NCBI RefSeq assembly: GCF_020595055.1
Contig: NZ_JAJDOO010000001.1
Span: forward strand, 248,001 to 312,000
Source: Desulfosporosinus shakirovi
GTDB lineage: Bacteria > Bacillota > Desulfitobacteriia > Desulfitobacteriales > Desulfitobacteriaceae
Length of the DNA: 64,000 bases
Direction of reading: 5' to 3'
Shown here: positions 54,858 through 64,000 of the stretch, piece by piece
Layout of the letters: each line of letters starts with the position of its first letter
Numbering within the stretch: position 1 is the first letter of the stretch
The notes under the pieces: model-generated
The model's input: the letters and a program-made list of their open reading frames with translations, nothing else
What the model was told of the DNA's origin: nothing
The model's database searches: none
Translations under genes and position numbers: made by a program

Positions 54858-55040
54858 GGCTGGAGTGAACTTGCGGAGCGAATCCATCAGGCAGAGTCGC
54901 AATCAATCGCGCTTACATTACGAGGCGCCAGCGTGGCACAGGTTCACATGCAGTAAGCCCAGAGGTTTGCCTAAGCTCGCCTCGTAATCAAGCGTGATAG
55001 CGGCGGCGCCTTGGGTGAGCGGAGCAATTTCACTCCAGCC
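54858..55040. repeat. Structured tandem element between dnaK and dnaJ, unit 1
   Basis: Outer stem GGCTGGAGTGAA (54858-54869) pairs with TTCACTCCAGCC (55029-55040), extended by TTGC/GCAA. Inner stem ATCGCGCTT plus ATTACGAGGCG (54917-54927) pairs with CGCCTCGTAAT (54978-54988) plus AAGCGTGAT. The ~50-base apical loop contains GCGTGGCACAGGTTCACATG. Unit period to the next copy is 220 bases. Bases 54590-54800 hold nothing else recognisable except GTCGAC-rich short repeats. Confidence 0.85.
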
Positions 55041-55077
55041 CTCCCTCGTCGGCCCTTACCCCCGTCGACCCCAGCCA

Positions 55078-55264
55078 GGACGGAGTGAACTTGCAGAGCG
55101 AATCCATTAGGCAGAGTCGCGATCAATCGCGCTTACATTACGAGGTGCCAGCGTGGCACAGGTTCACATGCAGTAAGCCCAGAGGTTTGTTTGCCTAAGC
55201 TCGCCTCGTAATCAAGCGTGATAGCGACGGCGCCTTGGATGAGCGGAGCAATTTCACTCCGTCC
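55078..55264. repeat. Structured tandem element between dnaK and dnaJ, unit 2
   Basis: Outer stem GGACGGAGTGAA (55078-55089) pairs with TTCACTCCGTCC (55253-55264). Compared with unit 1, two base pairs of the stem have changed on both sides (C-G to A-T and T-A to C-G). The inner stem ATTACGAGGTG/CGCCTCGTAAT has one change that keeps a G-U pair. The apical loop has four extra bases (GTTT duplication). It ends 22 bases before the dnaK stop. Confidence 0.85.
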
Positions 55265-55286
55265 CCCCGGACGACCCCAAACCCCT

Positions 55287-57122
55287 TTATTGATCCTTCT
55301 TCACTTCAGTGAACTCAGCATCCACAACATCATCATCTTTTTTAGAAGGCTCAGCTTCAGGTTGTGCCCCAGCATTTGGATCTTGAGCCGCTTGTTGTTG
55401 ATACATCTTTTCAATATAAGGGTGAAGAACTTTATTCAAAGCTTCAGTTTTAGCATTAATCTCTTCAACACTTTCACCGGCACCCGCTGTTTTCAGCTCT
55501 TCCAGCGCCTTCTTGATGCTTTCAACTTCGGCAGCATCACCCTTACCTTCAAATTCCTTCAGAGTTTTCTCTGTTTGATAGCCTAGGGAATCCGCTTGGT
55601 TCTTAGCATCGATTAACTCTCTGTGTTTCTTATCTTCTTCTGCGTGAGCTTCAGCATCTTGCTTCATTTTCTCGACATCTTCTTTGGAAAGACCAGTAGA
55701 AGAAGTAATTGTCACTTTTTGTTCATTTCCGGTAGCCACATCTTTAGCCGAAACGTGAACAATACCGTTGGCATCGATATCAAATTTGACTTCGATTTGT
55801 GGAATACCGCGTGGTGCAGGAGGAATTCCTGTCAATTGGAAACGTCCCAGAGTCTTATTGTAGCTTGCCATTTCACGTTCTCCTTGGAGCACATGAATGT
55901 CGACAGAGGTTTGATTGTCGGCAGCGGTTGAGAATGTCTGAGATTTCGTGGTCGGGATGGTCGAGTTACGATCAATGATCCGGGTAAATACTCCACCAAG
56001 GGTTTCAATCCCTAAGGAAAGCGGAGTAACATCCAACAAGATCATATCCTTAACTTCCCCACTGAGCACGCCCCCTTGAATAGCCGCACCCATGGCGACC
56101 ACTTCATCCGGATTAACGCCTTTATGAGGATCTTTACCGCTTAATTTCTTAATAGCTTCCACAACTGCAGGGATACGAGTAGATCCACCCACTAAAATAA
56201 TTTGATCAATTTGGTTCCAAGACAGTTTAGCATCTTCAATCGCTTGGCGTGTAGGTCCAATGGTGGATTCTACAAGGTCCGAAATGATTTCTTCAAATTT
56301 AGCTCGTGAAATATTCATATCCAAATGTTGAGGTCCTTCTTCCGTCATTGTAATAAACGGAAGGTTCACGTTAGAATTTGTAACACCGGAAAGCTCAATC
56401 TTAGCTTTTTCCGCAGCTTCTTTCAAACGTTGAAGAGCAACTCGGTCTTTGGAGAGATCTGCGCCATGACTTTTCTTGTATTCTGCTACCATATAATCAA
56501 TTAAGCGTTGGTCAAAATCGTCTCCACCTAGGTTATTATTCCCGCTTGTAGCTTTCACTTCAACCATACCTTGGCTTAATTCGAGAATTGATACATCAAA
56601 GGTACCGCCTCCCAAGTCATACACCAAAACCGTTGAATCATCCTTTTTGTCAAGACCGTAGGCAAGCGCCGCTGCCGTAGGCTCGTTGATAATCCGAAGG
56701 ACTTCAAGTCCCGCAATGGAACCGGCATCTTTAGTAGCTTGGCGTTGGGCATCTGTAAAATAAGCAGGTACTGTAATGACCGCTTGAGTAACCGGTTGCC
56801 CGATATAAGCTTCAGCATCTGTTTTGAGTTTTTGGAGAACCATTGCAGAAATTTCTTGAGGGCTATATGTTTTATCATCAATTTTCACTTTGAAATCTGT
56901 GCCCATATGACGTTTAATGGAACTGACAGTTTTATCAGGATTAGAAACGGATTGGCGTTTAGCTACCTGTCCGACCAGTCGCTCACCAGATTTAGAAAAA
57001 CCAACGACAGATGGAGTTGTACGATTTCCTTCCGCATTAGGAATGACAACAGCTTCTCCACCTTCCATAACTGACACGCAAGAGTTAGTTGTACCTAAGT
57101 CAATACCAATAATTTTACCCAT
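55287..57122 (-). CDS. dnaK: Chaperone DnaK (Hsp70)
   Basis: The 611-residue protein has an ATPase domain starting [20 protein letters not shown] with [18 protein letters not shown], the interdomain linker ([15 protein letters not shown]), and a substrate-binding domain and lid ending in [24 protein letters not shown] precedes the ATG. It lies between grpE and the structured elements in the hrcA operon. Confidence 0.98.
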   Translation of the reverse strand: MGKIIGIDLGTTNSCVSVMEGGEAVVIPNAEGNRTTPSVVGFSKSGERLVGQVAKRQSVSNPDKTVSSIKRHMGTDFKVKIDDKTYSPQEISAMVLQKLKTDAEAYIGQPVTQAVITVPAYFTDAQRQATKDAGSIAGLEVLRIINEPTAAALAYGLDKKDDSTVLVYDLGGGTFDVSILELSQGMVEVKATSGNNNLGGDDFDQRLIDYMVAEYKKSHGADLSKDRVALQRLKEAAEKAKIELSGVTNSNVNLPFITMTEEGPQHLDMNISRAKFEEIISDLVESTIGPTRQAIEDAKLSWNQIDQIILVGGSTRIPAVVEAIKKLSGKDPHKGVNPDEVVAMGAAIQGGVLSGEVKDMILLDVTPLSLGIETLGGVFTRIIDRNSTIPTTKSQTFSTAADNQTSVDIHVLQGEREMASYNKTLGRFQLTGIPPAPRGIPQIEVKFDIDANGIVHVSAKDVATGNEQKVTITSSTGLSKEDVEKMKQDAEAHAEEDKKHRELIDAKNQADSLGYQTEKTLKEFEGKGDAAEVESIKKALEELKTAGAGESVEEINAKTEALNKVLHPYIEKMYQQQAAQDPNAGAQPEAEPSKKDDDVVDAEFTEVKKDQ

Positions 57123-57141
57123 TATAATCTTCCTCCTTTAA

Positions 57142-57747
57142 CTAGTTCGAAACTTTTACCATGCTGGGACGCAAAACTTTTTCTTTAAGGTAATACCCTT
57201 TTTGTAGTTCTTCTACGACAGTATTTTCAGGATGTTCATCAGACTCAACTCGGAGCACTGCATCATGAAGATTCGGGTCAAAAGGTTGCCCCGTAGCCTC
57301 GATTACCTTGAGTCCTTCCTTATTAAGCGCAGTTTGCAATTGACGAAAAATCATTTCCACCCCTTGAGAAAAAGCATTAAAATCGGGGTTTAATTCAGCT
57401 GAACTTGCTGCCCGTTCAAAATTGTCCAGAACAGGGAGCAACTCAACCACAAGACGTTCAGACGCATATTTAACGATATCTGTCTTTTCCTTCTGCGTCC
57501 GCTTTCGATAATTATCGAATTCGGCCTGTAATCTTAACAAATGATCGTAATGCTCATCTACTTTAGCTTTGGCTTGGGCAAGCTCCGCCTCCAGCGTCAT
57601 GATTTTTTCTAAAGGACTCATATCATCGCTGCCCAGACTATCTTCTCCCGGAGGATTCTCAAGGTCACGCTCTTGCGCATCCCCCACTTGGTCCTCATCC
57701 GCACTAAGCTTTCGGCCTCTGAGAGTTTCTTCTCTCATTCGCGCCAT
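57142..57747 (-). CDS. grpE: Nucleotide exchange factor GrpE
   Basis: The 201-residue protein has a long N-terminal coiled coil (MTLEAELAQAKAKVDEHYDH onward) and the beta-domain end VVEELQKGYYLKEKVLRPSM. It releases ADP from DnaK. It is 19 bases upstream of dnaK. The ATG at 57747 is preceded by GAGAGGTG. Confidence 0.96.
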   Translation of the reverse strand: MARMREETLRGRKLSADEDQVGDAQERDLENPPGEDSLGSDDMSPLEKIMTLEAELAQAKAKVDEHYDHLLRLQAEFDNYRKRTQKEKTDIVKYASERLVVELLPVLDNFERAASSAELNPDFNAFSQGVEMIFRQLQTALNKEGLKVIEATGQPFDPNLHDAVLRVESDEHPENTVVEELQKGYYLKEKVLRPSMVKVSN

Positions 57748-57885
57748 GCATAATCACCTCTCGCAACTTAATCATCATAAGTTTTTTTATTTATATAGAA
57801 TGAACCCAAAGGCTCAGTCACCGCATATCAAACAATAACCCATTTCCTGTCGTTCCCAACTCCCGCTCAGCCTTCGTGACCCTCG

Positions 57886-58917
57886 TCACCGCCTGTGTTT
57901 CGTTAAAACTTCCGTCAAACTTCGTGTCATAAAATCAACAATAGCAATGACTTTGGCGTAATCCATACGGGTTGGCCCCAGTACGCCCACCGCCCCGATC
58001 ATTAATCCATTTACTTTGTAGGTTGCAGAGATTATGCTGCAATCACGAAATTCCTTCAATGTATTTTCTCCACCAATAGTCACATTTAGTCCTTCCTGGC
58101 GGGGGGTTAATACTTTTTTCAAGGACTCGTTCTCTTCAAAAACTTTGAACAAGGTTTTAACTTTGCTCAAATCCTTGAATTCCGGTTGATTGAGCATATT
58201 GAGGGTTCCCCCGAGATGGATACGCTCCTCGTCCTCGTTATCATCCAATATAGCTCTTAACATATCTAAAGCGTTATCTATAAGGAGTCTTTGCCTCGAC
58301 AACTCACTGTAAATTTCATGAAGAATACTGCGTTTAACCTGACCTATGGAATACCCGCGCATTTTCTGGTTAAAGACTCCAGCCACTTGCTGCAGTTCTT
58401 CCGCCGTCAGATTCTCGCCGACATCAATAATATGATTTTCCACCACGCCATTTTCTTTGACAATCACCATAATAACCTGACCCGGTTGATACGGCAGAAA
58501 ATGCATTTTTCCGAAAGTACTCTTCCCTTTATGCGGTCCCAGGACAAGACTCGTTAAGTTTGTCAGCTCAGATAATAATTTGCTGGTATGAGCTATAACT
58601 TCCTGGAGCTCATTGATTCTTTTCGTACTCTCACGCTCGATTATCTCCATATCCTCAGGATTAAGTACTTGAGGATCCATCAGACAATCCACAAAGTATC
58701 GGTACCCTGCATCCGAAGGTATTCGCCCTGCAGAAGTATAGGGTTGTTCAATAAACCCTAAATCTTCTAAGTCAGCCATTTCATTTCGGATAGTAGCTGA
58801 GGATACACCCATATCAAACTTACGTGCAATCGTTCGAGAACCAATCGGTTCAGCGGTAGCAATATAATCCTGAACTATCGCTCGCAATATTTTTCGTTTG
58901 CGCTCATCCATTTGCAT
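57886..58917 (-). CDS. hrcA: Heat-inducible repressor HrcA
   Basis: The 343-residue winged-helix repressor (ERKRKILRAIVQDYIATAEP, GVSSATIRNEMADLEDLGFI) binds CIRCE when stabilised by GroEL. It is the first gene of the hrcA-grpE-dnaK-dnaJ operon and is autoregulated through the CIRCE copy just upstream. Confidence 0.97.
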   Translation of the reverse strand: MQMDERKRKILRAIVQDYIATAEPIGSRTIARKFDMGVSSATIRNEMADLEDLGFIEQPYTSAGRIPSDAGYRYFVDCLMDPQVLNPEDMEIIERESTKRINELQEVIAHTSKLLSELTNLTSLVLGPHKGKSTFGKMHFLPYQPGQVIMVIVKENGVVENHIIDVGENLTAEELQQVAGVFNQKMRGYSIGQVKRSILHEIYSELSRQRLLIDNALDMLRAILDDNEDEERIHLGGTLNMLNQPEFKDLSKVKTLFKVFEENESLKKVLTPRQEGLNVTIGGENTLKEFRDCSIISATYKVNGLMIGAVGVLGPTRMDYAKVIAIVDFMTRSLTEVLTKHRR

Positions 58918-58997
58918 ACATGCTTCCCCGCTTTCTTAACTGATCCCCATCTAAAGTACCTAGATACTTAACAACAATCAAGCTATGTTTTTCGTTG

Positions 58998-59024
58998 TTA
59001 GCACTCTCCATCGATGAGTGCTAA
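58998..59024. promoter_or_regulatory. CIRCE operator
   Basis: TTAGCACTC, nine bases, GAGTGCTAA: an exact match to the CIRCE consensus, 81 bases upstream of hrcA. It is the HrcA-binding site of the operon. Confidence 0.97.
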
Positions 59025-59038
59025 CAGTTGATGTCTTC

Positions 59039-59067
59039 ACATTACCACGTCATTTTCGCTTTGTCAA
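59039..59067 (-). promoter_or_regulatory. Vegetative promoter of the hrcA operon
   Basis: Minus strand TTGACA (59067-59062), 17 bases, TAATGT (59044-59039). CIRCE lies 15 to 41 bases downstream of the -10, the usual arrangement. Confidence 0.8.
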
Positions 59068-59104
59068 GAATCATTTTAAAGATATTAAACTCACATAAAA
59101 GGAC

Positions 59105-60316
59105 CTAAACAAATTCTTGTAAGATAGAGTTTGCCACAAAAGCATATTTGGGATTTAAGCATAAATAATTACCCTTGACCATGATGAAAATATCATCATT
59201 TTTATAGCGTTCCAAAACAGATCTGTAAATATCCCTAAGATCCGCTCCAAAATCATTTTCAAATGTTTGGAAATTGACTCCCTCCTCAAGACGCAAGCCC
59301 AAAATCATGCGCTCTGCCATACAGTCGCGCAAAGATAAAACCTCTTTCCCTGACTCATCCAAAGGGCTCTGCCCCTTGCGCAACAGGTTTTCATAAGCAT
59401 ATACTTCTTCGATGTTTTTCCAGCGCACCCTGTTCAAACAAGATACCCCTCCCGGGCCAAGGCCTATATAATCCGCCCCCCGCCAGTACCCTAAGTTATG
59501 TTGACATTCATAGCCAGGACGCACAAAATTCGAGGTTTCATATTGCCTGTATCCGGCTTGTCTTAATCGCATCACAGCCCATTCATACATCTCGGCCTGC
59601 AGATCCCCATCCGGAAGTAAATCAACCTGCATTGCGCCAGTGGAGTCGAGCACAGTCCCTCGCACCTCTCGTGAATCACCTTGTTCCCCGCTGGTTTCTC
59701 CTGCGTATCGTTCATAAAGCGGCGTTCCCTCTTCCAGCATTAACCCATAGAGGGACAGGTGTTCAGGGGAATAGGAGAGAGCTTCTTCCAAAGAAGTCTG
59801 CCATAACTCCATAGTTTGGCCGGGAAGCCCAAACATCAAATCCAGATTAAGATTCTTAAACCCTGCCTCTCTCAATCGTCTGATGGCTTCACGAGCTTGC
59901 TTAGCAGTATGAATTCGCCCCACAGCGCTTAACAATTGGTCGTTAAAAGACTGTATCCCCAGAGAAAATCGGTTAATCCCGTGATTCCTTATCAGTTTGG
60001 CCTTCTCATCCGTAATAGTCCCCGGATTCCCTTCCATCGTTTGCTCCACTCCCATGCCCATAGGAAAATACCGTTGAATCATCTTAAGCAAGCGTTCCAG
60101 ATCGGTCTCCTTCAATGCAGTCGGAGTCCCGCCACCAATAAAAAGAGAAGACACCCCTTGAGGGGCATCTTTTTGCATCTTTGCCATCTCTATTTCTAAA
60201 CCCTCTAAATACACGGAGATAAGATCCTTGGGAGAATCCATCAGGGAATGAGAATAAAAAGCACAGTAATCGCATTTTCGGATACAAAATGGAACGTGAA
60301 CGTATAAAGACGGCAT
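59105..60316 (-). CDS. hemW: HemW-type radical SAM protein
   Basis: The 403-residue protein has SLYVHVPFCIRKCDYCAFYS at the N-terminus (CxxxCxxC cluster) and SLFIGGGTPTALKETDLERL. HemW is a haem-chaperone-like relative of oxygen-independent coproporphyrinogen oxidase. Position between lepA and hrcA is conserved in Firmicutes. The ATG at 60316 is used; a GTG four codons upstream is equally possible, as both ribosome sites are weak. Confidence 0.93.
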   Translation of the reverse strand: MPSLYVHVPFCIRKCDYCAFYSHSLMDSPKDLISVYLEGLEIEMAKMQKDAPQGVSSLFIGGGTPTALKETDLERLLKMIQRYFPMGMGVEQTMEGNPGTITDEKAKLIRNHGINRFSLGIQSFNDQLLSAVGRIHTAKQAREAIRRLREAGFKNLNLDLMFGLPGQTMELWQTSLEEALSYSPEHLSLYGLMLEEGTPLYERYAGETSGEQGDSREVRGTVLDSTGAMQVDLLPDGDLQAEMYEWAVMRLRQAGYRQYETSNFVRPGYECQHNLGYWRGADYIGLGPGGVSCLNRVRWKNIEEVYAYENLLRKGQSPLDESGKEVLSLRDCMAERMILGLRLEEGVNFQTFENDFGADLRDIYRSVLERYKNDDIFIMVKGNYLCLNPKYAFVANSILQEFV

Positions 60317-60419
60317 ACGAACATACACTCTTTCCCTTGTTTTTTATGCTGCCCTAGCATCATGCCTTATCATAGATTCTTCGACTAACAGACCTCTTGG
60401 CTAATCAATTCCTCGACCA

Positions 60420-62225
60420 TCAATCCTCGATCTGCAATACTGCCATAAAAGCGTCCTGGGGAATTTCCACACTGCCTACTTGCTTCATACGCTTTTTCCC
60501 TGCTTTTTGCTTCTCGAGCAGCTTTCGTTTCCGGGAAATATCTCCCCCGTAACATTTAGACAAGACATCTTTTCTCATGGCATTAACTGTCTCACGGGCA
60601 ATGACTTTATTCCCGATCACAGACTGGATCGGAATTTCAAACATCTGTCTGGGGATGATGCCGCGCAGTTTCTCAACAAGCTTCCTTCCCCGATTATAAG
60701 ACTTTGCTCTGTGGACGATAAATGAAAGCGCATCCACCATTTCCCCATTCAAAAGGACGTCTATCTTGACGAGATCCGTTTCTTTATAACCAGACAGTTC
60801 ATAGTCTAATGAAGCATACCCTTTGGTTCGTGACTTTAATTGATCGAAGTAATCGAAAACGATCTCACTCAATGGAAGTTCATAAATCAGTTTCACACGA
60901 CTCTTAGACACATAGTCCATAGCGGAATAGGTTCCGCGCTTTTCTTGATTAAGCTCCATGATCGCCCCCACATACTCAGAGGGAACCAAAATCGTGGCAT
61001 TAACGATGGGCTCTTCTATACTGACAATTTGGTCCACCGTGGGGAGATTTGAGGGATTATCGATGTTTAAAACTTCCCCTTTTAATGTGGTCACCTTATA
61101 AATTACGCTGGGTGCCGTAGTGATCAAATTGAGGTCATATTCCCTCTCCAACCGTTCCTGAATAATCTCCATATGGAGTAAGCCGAGAAATCCGCACCGA
61201 AAACCAAAGCCCAAAGCAATTGAGGTTTCCGGCTCAAAAATCAGACTTGCATCGTTGAGATGAAGCTTTTCCAAGGAATCGCGAAGCCGATTATAATCGC
61301 TGGCCTCTACTGGATAGAGTCCACAAAACACCATGGGAGTGGCCTTCCTGTAACCGGGCAGGGCTTTATCAGCGGGGTTATCTGCATCCGTAATTGTATC
61401 TCCAACCTGAGTATCCTTGACATTTTTGATACTTGCACAGATAAATCCGACTTGCCCGGCTCTAAGCTCTTCGACAATACGCATCGAAGGAGCAAACACT
61501 CCTACCTCAGTTACTTCAAAGGTCTTTCCACTGGACATCATTTTCATCGTCGTACCCTTAGTAACTCGTCCCTCTACAATCCTGACATAGGAAATAGCAC
61601 CTTTATAGGCATCAAATTTCGAGTCGAAGATTAAGGCCTTCAGAGGCGCCTCATCATCTCCCTTGGGGGGCGGAACCATAGCCACGATCCTCTCGAGGAT
61701 CTCTTCAATTCCAACTCCTGTCTTTGCCGAAGCCAGAATAGCCTCACTGGCATCTAAACCAATGACATCTTCAATTTCCTGTTTAACCCGCTCAGGCTCC
61801 GCACTGGGGAGATCGATCTTATTAATAACCGAAATCAGCTCCAGATTATTATCTAAAGCTAAATAAACATTAGCCAAGGTCTGGGCCTCAATTCCTTGAA
61901 CCGAATCAACAACCAACAGGGCACCTTCACAGGCTGCTAAACTGCGGGATACCTCGTAGGTAAAATCGACGTGACCCGGCGTATCAATCAGATTAAGCTC
62001 ATAAATTTTCCCATCATGAGCCTGATAATTTAACCGCACGGCCTGCAGTTTAATCGTAATCCCACGTTCACGTTCTAAATCCATGGAATCAAGAACTTGC
62101 GCTTCCATTTCTCGTTTACTCAAGGCCCCGGTATATTCAATCAGCCGGTCAGCTAAAGTAGATTTGCCATGATCGATATGTGCAATAATTGAAAAATTGC
62201 GGATAAGTTGTGACGCCTGTGCCAA
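60420..62225 (-). CDS. lepA: Elongation factor 4 (LepA)
   Basis: The 601-residue translational GTPase has G1 [10 protein letters not shown]3 DTPGHVDF, G4 NKID and the LepA-specific C-terminal domain ending in [20 protein letters not shown]. The TTG at 62225 (GAGG ten bases before) gives the family length; the frame stays open 47 codons further upstream without similarity. Confidence 0.95.
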   Translation of the reverse strand: MAQASQLIRNFSIIAHIDHGKSTLADRLIEYTGALSKREMEAQVLDSMDLERERGITIKLQAVRLNYQAHDGKIYELNLIDTPGHVDFTYEVSRSLAACEGALLVVDSVQGIEAQTLANVYLALDNNLELISVINKIDLPSAEPERVKQEIEDVIGLDASEAILASAKTGVGIEEILERIVAMVPPPKGDDEAPLKALIFDSKFDAYKGAISYVRIVEGRVTKGTTMKMMSSGKTFEVTEVGVFAPSMRIVEELRAGQVGFICASIKNVKDTQVGDTITDADNPADKALPGYRKATPMVFCGLYPVEASDYNRLRDSLEKLHLNDASLIFEPETSIALGFGFRCGFLGLLHMEIIQERLEREYDLNLITTAPSVIYKVTTLKGEVLNIDNPSNLPTVDQIVSIEEPIVNATILVPSEYVGAIMELNQEKRGTYSAMDYVSKSRVKLIYELPLSEIVFDYFDQLKSRTKGYASLDYELSGYKETDLVKIDVLLNGEMVDALSFIVHRAKSYNRGRKLVEKLRGIIPRQMFEIPIQSVIGNKVIARETVNAMRKDVLSKCYGGDISRKRKLLEKQKAGKKRMKQVGSVEIPQDAFMAVLQIED

Positions 62226-62493
62226 GGTCCTGTCCTCATTTCTATAATCAAGTTTTAAGCTAGCAAACTTAGATATTCTAAATACTAAGTATAACAGCTT
62301 AAGGGGGAATTTCGCAAGAATTCTTTGCTTAACATAATTCAATGCTGAATATATAGCCATAATCAATATTCAAATTAAGTCCCATCCCTTTCGCCGTGCT
62401 CAGGCACAGAAATTAATACTACGCAATTATATTATCCCCCTCCCAACGAAGTGTTCCTTTAAGATAGACAGCTCAGGCAAAACACCTCTTAGC

Positions 62494-62532
62494 GACAGTA
62501 TCGTTGAGGGCCTAAGCTTCGACGATACTGTC
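62494..62532. terminator. Hairpin in the lepA upstream region
   Basis: GACAGTATCGT pairs exactly with ACGATACTGTC around a 17-base loop. It lies 193 bases beyond the AraC-type gene stop. A short ATT microsatellite is at 62665-62683. The rest of 62226-62724 contains no gene I can support. Confidence 0.6.
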
Positions 62533-62724
62533 TCCAAATGCTTTCATATCTGAAGTCTTGATATTCAGACACAGGGTAATCGAGTTCACTTTCGTCAACT
62601 GCTAAATCGTTTAAGCATGAAAAAAGAGCTGTCGAAACAACTCATAGTTTGGTTAGCCTAACAGCATTATTATTATTATTATTTGTAAGCGTCTAATAAA
62701 AATTTAAGGTTCAAATTTATAAGG

Positions 62725-63600
62725 TCAACCTCTTTTTAAAACAGGAATCCATATTTCACTTTTGAACGTTGGAGAGGTTACATCTTTATGCTCGTTCCAT
62801 AAGATTTCTGGTCCTTCTATTTGTTCATAGTTTGAGGATGGGAACCATTCGGAATAAATGCGTCCCCAGATATTTTGCAACGTCTCAGGAAATGGCCCGA
62901 CTGCTTCAAAAACAGCCCATGTTAAGGGAGGCACATCAAGCTGGGTTAAGTTATCCGGACACTCCTTAGTTGTCGCTGCACCAATATAGTGATCAAGCTC
63001 CCCTTTTTCCTCCATCCTGCTTTCTGGAAAGTTTGTCGATGCACTAATCAGTCCCATGGGCTCGACATTAGACAGTTCTTTAAGTTTATTGATCATTTCA
63101 CCATCTAAACTTTTCCACATAGATGCAATCTCTGGATTAACCCCGTTGAACATTATAGGAACCCTTTTCGTAATACCAACTATGCTAAATGCCTCTTTTT
63201 CTTCAATCCGATAGTTCATTTCAATTCCTCCTTTAATTGATAACTGGAAGGTCATTGGTGGATAAGCTTTTAAAGATTGACCATTATTTCTGGCTTTTGA
63301 CGGTGTTACACCATGCAAACTTTGAAAAGCTCTTGTGAAAGAGTCTGCTGAGCTATATCCATATTTAACGGCAACATCAATAATCCTTAAGTTACTGTTA
63401 TTAAATTCAAATGCCGCAAGAGTAAGGCGTCTACGGCGGATGTATTCCGACAAAGTAACACCGGCAAGAAAAGAAAACATCCTTTTAAAATGATATTCCG
63501 AGCAATAAGCCCGTCTCGCCACTTCTTTGAAGTCAATATCATCCGTAAGGTTTTCTTCAATATAGCTTAATGCGCCATTCATTCTTTCCAGCAAATCCAT
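62725..63600 (-). CDS. AraC family regulator with GyrI-like effector domain
   Basis: The 291-residue protein has an N-terminal AraC helix-turn-helix pair (residues ~8-105: [40 protein letters not shown]) and a C-terminal GyrI-like/effector-binding domain (from ~125: [20 protein letters not shown]). Such proteins (Rob/BmrR-like combinations) respond to small hydrophobic compounds. The target is unknown. It is transcribed away from the probable folate gene at the window end. Confidence 0.9.
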   Translation of the reverse strand: MDLLERMNGALSYIEENLTDDIDFKEVARRAYCSEYHFKRMFSFLAGVTLSEYIRRRRLTLAAFEFNNSNLRIIDVAVKYGYSSADSFTRAFQSLHGVTPSKARNNGQSLKAYPPMTFQLSIKGGIEMNYRIEEKEAFSIVGITKRVPIMFNGVNPEIASMWKSLDGEMINKLKELSNVEPMGLISASTNFPESRMEEKGELDHYIGAATTKECPDNLTQLDVPPLTWAVFEAVGPFPETLQNIWGRIYSEWFPSSNYEQIEGPEILWNEHKDVTSPTFKSEIWIPVLKRG

Positions 63601-63763
63601 TTATCTGACCCCCTCTCACCAATAGAATAGCAGAAATTAAATTATCTATCCGACACTTCGTGCACAGATATGTAGGCTCAAGCAACTTCAACGGACAACC
63701 TATTTTTAAATTATTATTACGAAAGCTTAAGACCCGCAACAAATACTATTGCGCAATAAGGAA

Positions 63764-63782
63764 CACCCACAAGAAGTGGGCG
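63764..63782 (-). terminator. Small hairpin after the gene at the right edge
   Basis: CGCCCAC pairs with GTGGGTG around a short loop, about 60 bases past the stop of the partial gene. The T-run is weak. Confidence 0.45.
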
Positions 63783-63839
63783 TCTCGGAATTGATTAACA
63801 ATAGCCTTCATCACTGAAAGGCTCTTCTCACAGGATCGC

Positions 63840-64000
63840 TTAACCAACCACTTCTTTAGCTTTAACCAAAATTAGTTGATTCAACTTATCCGCATCTTCC
63901 TGTAAGGAGACAATCTTACCTTTAATACTTTTAAGAAATGTCTCATCATTTATGGAACTTAAATTAATCTTAACGTTGAATATCGCCCCTTGAAAACCTG
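63840..64000 (-). CDS. 3' end of a probable formimidoyl-/methenyl-H4folate cyclodeaminase-cyclohydrolase (partial)
   Basis: The last ~52 codons read GFQGAIFNVKINLSSINDET, FLKSIKGKIVSLQEDADKLN and end VKAKEVVG. The pattern NV-INL-SI-DE-F followed by a helical C-terminus is that of FTCD_C/FchA proteins, which act on one-carbon H4folate. The 5' part is outside the window, so this assignment rests on a short tail. Confidence 0.5.
   Translation of the reverse strand, partial: GFQGAIFNVKINLSSINDETFLKSIKGKIVSLQEDADKLNQLILVKAKEVVG

Noticed and set aside
54732-54956. 74-codon frame in the dnaK-dnaJ gap
   Set aside because: It crosses the stem of the structured element and has no ribosome site.
62665-62683. 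ATT microsatellite
   Set aside because: Simple AT-rich repeat in an intergenic region; no promoter or gene relation is evident.

Overview
The window looks like chromosome of an anaerobic, endospore-forming Clostridia of the Desulfosporosinus/Desulfitobacterium type. The basis is the spore genes yqfC-yqfD, T-box leaders on ileS and glyQS, a Firmicutes-type hrcA-grpE-dnaK-dnaJ operon with a CIRCE operator, several corrinoid methyltransferase modules, and a (2R)-sulfolactate sulfo-lyase (suyAB). The genus is an inference; no rRNA gene is present to confirm it.

Layout. (1) 0.2-10.1 kb: two three-component methyltransferase clusters (URO-D-family methyltransferase, corrinoid protein, methyl-H4folate transferase), each beside a divergent regulator or corrinoid gene, plus a new 41-residue ORF. 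(2) 10.5-12.3 kb: decayed universal-stress-protein and MFS drug-exporter genes. (3) 12.4-20.3 kb: ileS behind a T-box, then ccpN-ppsR-ppdK. (4) 20.8-32.2 kb: an island of Ldh_2-type dehydrogenase, FadR-type regulator, chemoreceptor, tctBAC transporter, LarA-type racemase, suyBA and a second, nearly identical regulator. (5) 32.6-49.9 kb: the conserved Firmicutes block glyS-glyQ / recO-deoC-era-cdd-dgkA-ybeY-pgpH-yqfD-yqfC-yqeY-rpsU-hit, interrupted by an opuC-type osmoprotectant transporter and a NUDIX gene. (6) 50-62.4 kb: mtaB-rsmE-prmA-dnaJ-dnaK-grpE-hrcA-hemW-lepA. (7) The right end: an AraC-type regulator and the 3' end of a probable folate cyclodeaminase.

How it works together. The island reads as a sulfolactate utilisation system: TctABC imports, LarA may racemise, the Ldh_2 enzyme may oxidise, and SuyAB splits (R)-sulfolactate to pyruvate and sulfite. 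The suyAB and dehydrogenase promoters share the same GTGGTATTAC operator core just downstream of their -10 boxes, so one or both of the paired FadR-type regulators probably control both. Pyruvate could feed PEP synthesis through the neighbouring ppdK-ppsR-ccpN genes.

Most unusual items: the LarA-for-dehydrogenase substitution in the sulfolactate island; two tandem ~185-nt structured elements between dnaK and dnaJ whose outer stem shows compensatory base-pair changes; a second, unrelated ~290-bp structured repeat that begins directly after the stop codons of cdd and rsmE (with a fragment after deoC); and an IleRS whose class I signature is GIHH instead of HxGH.
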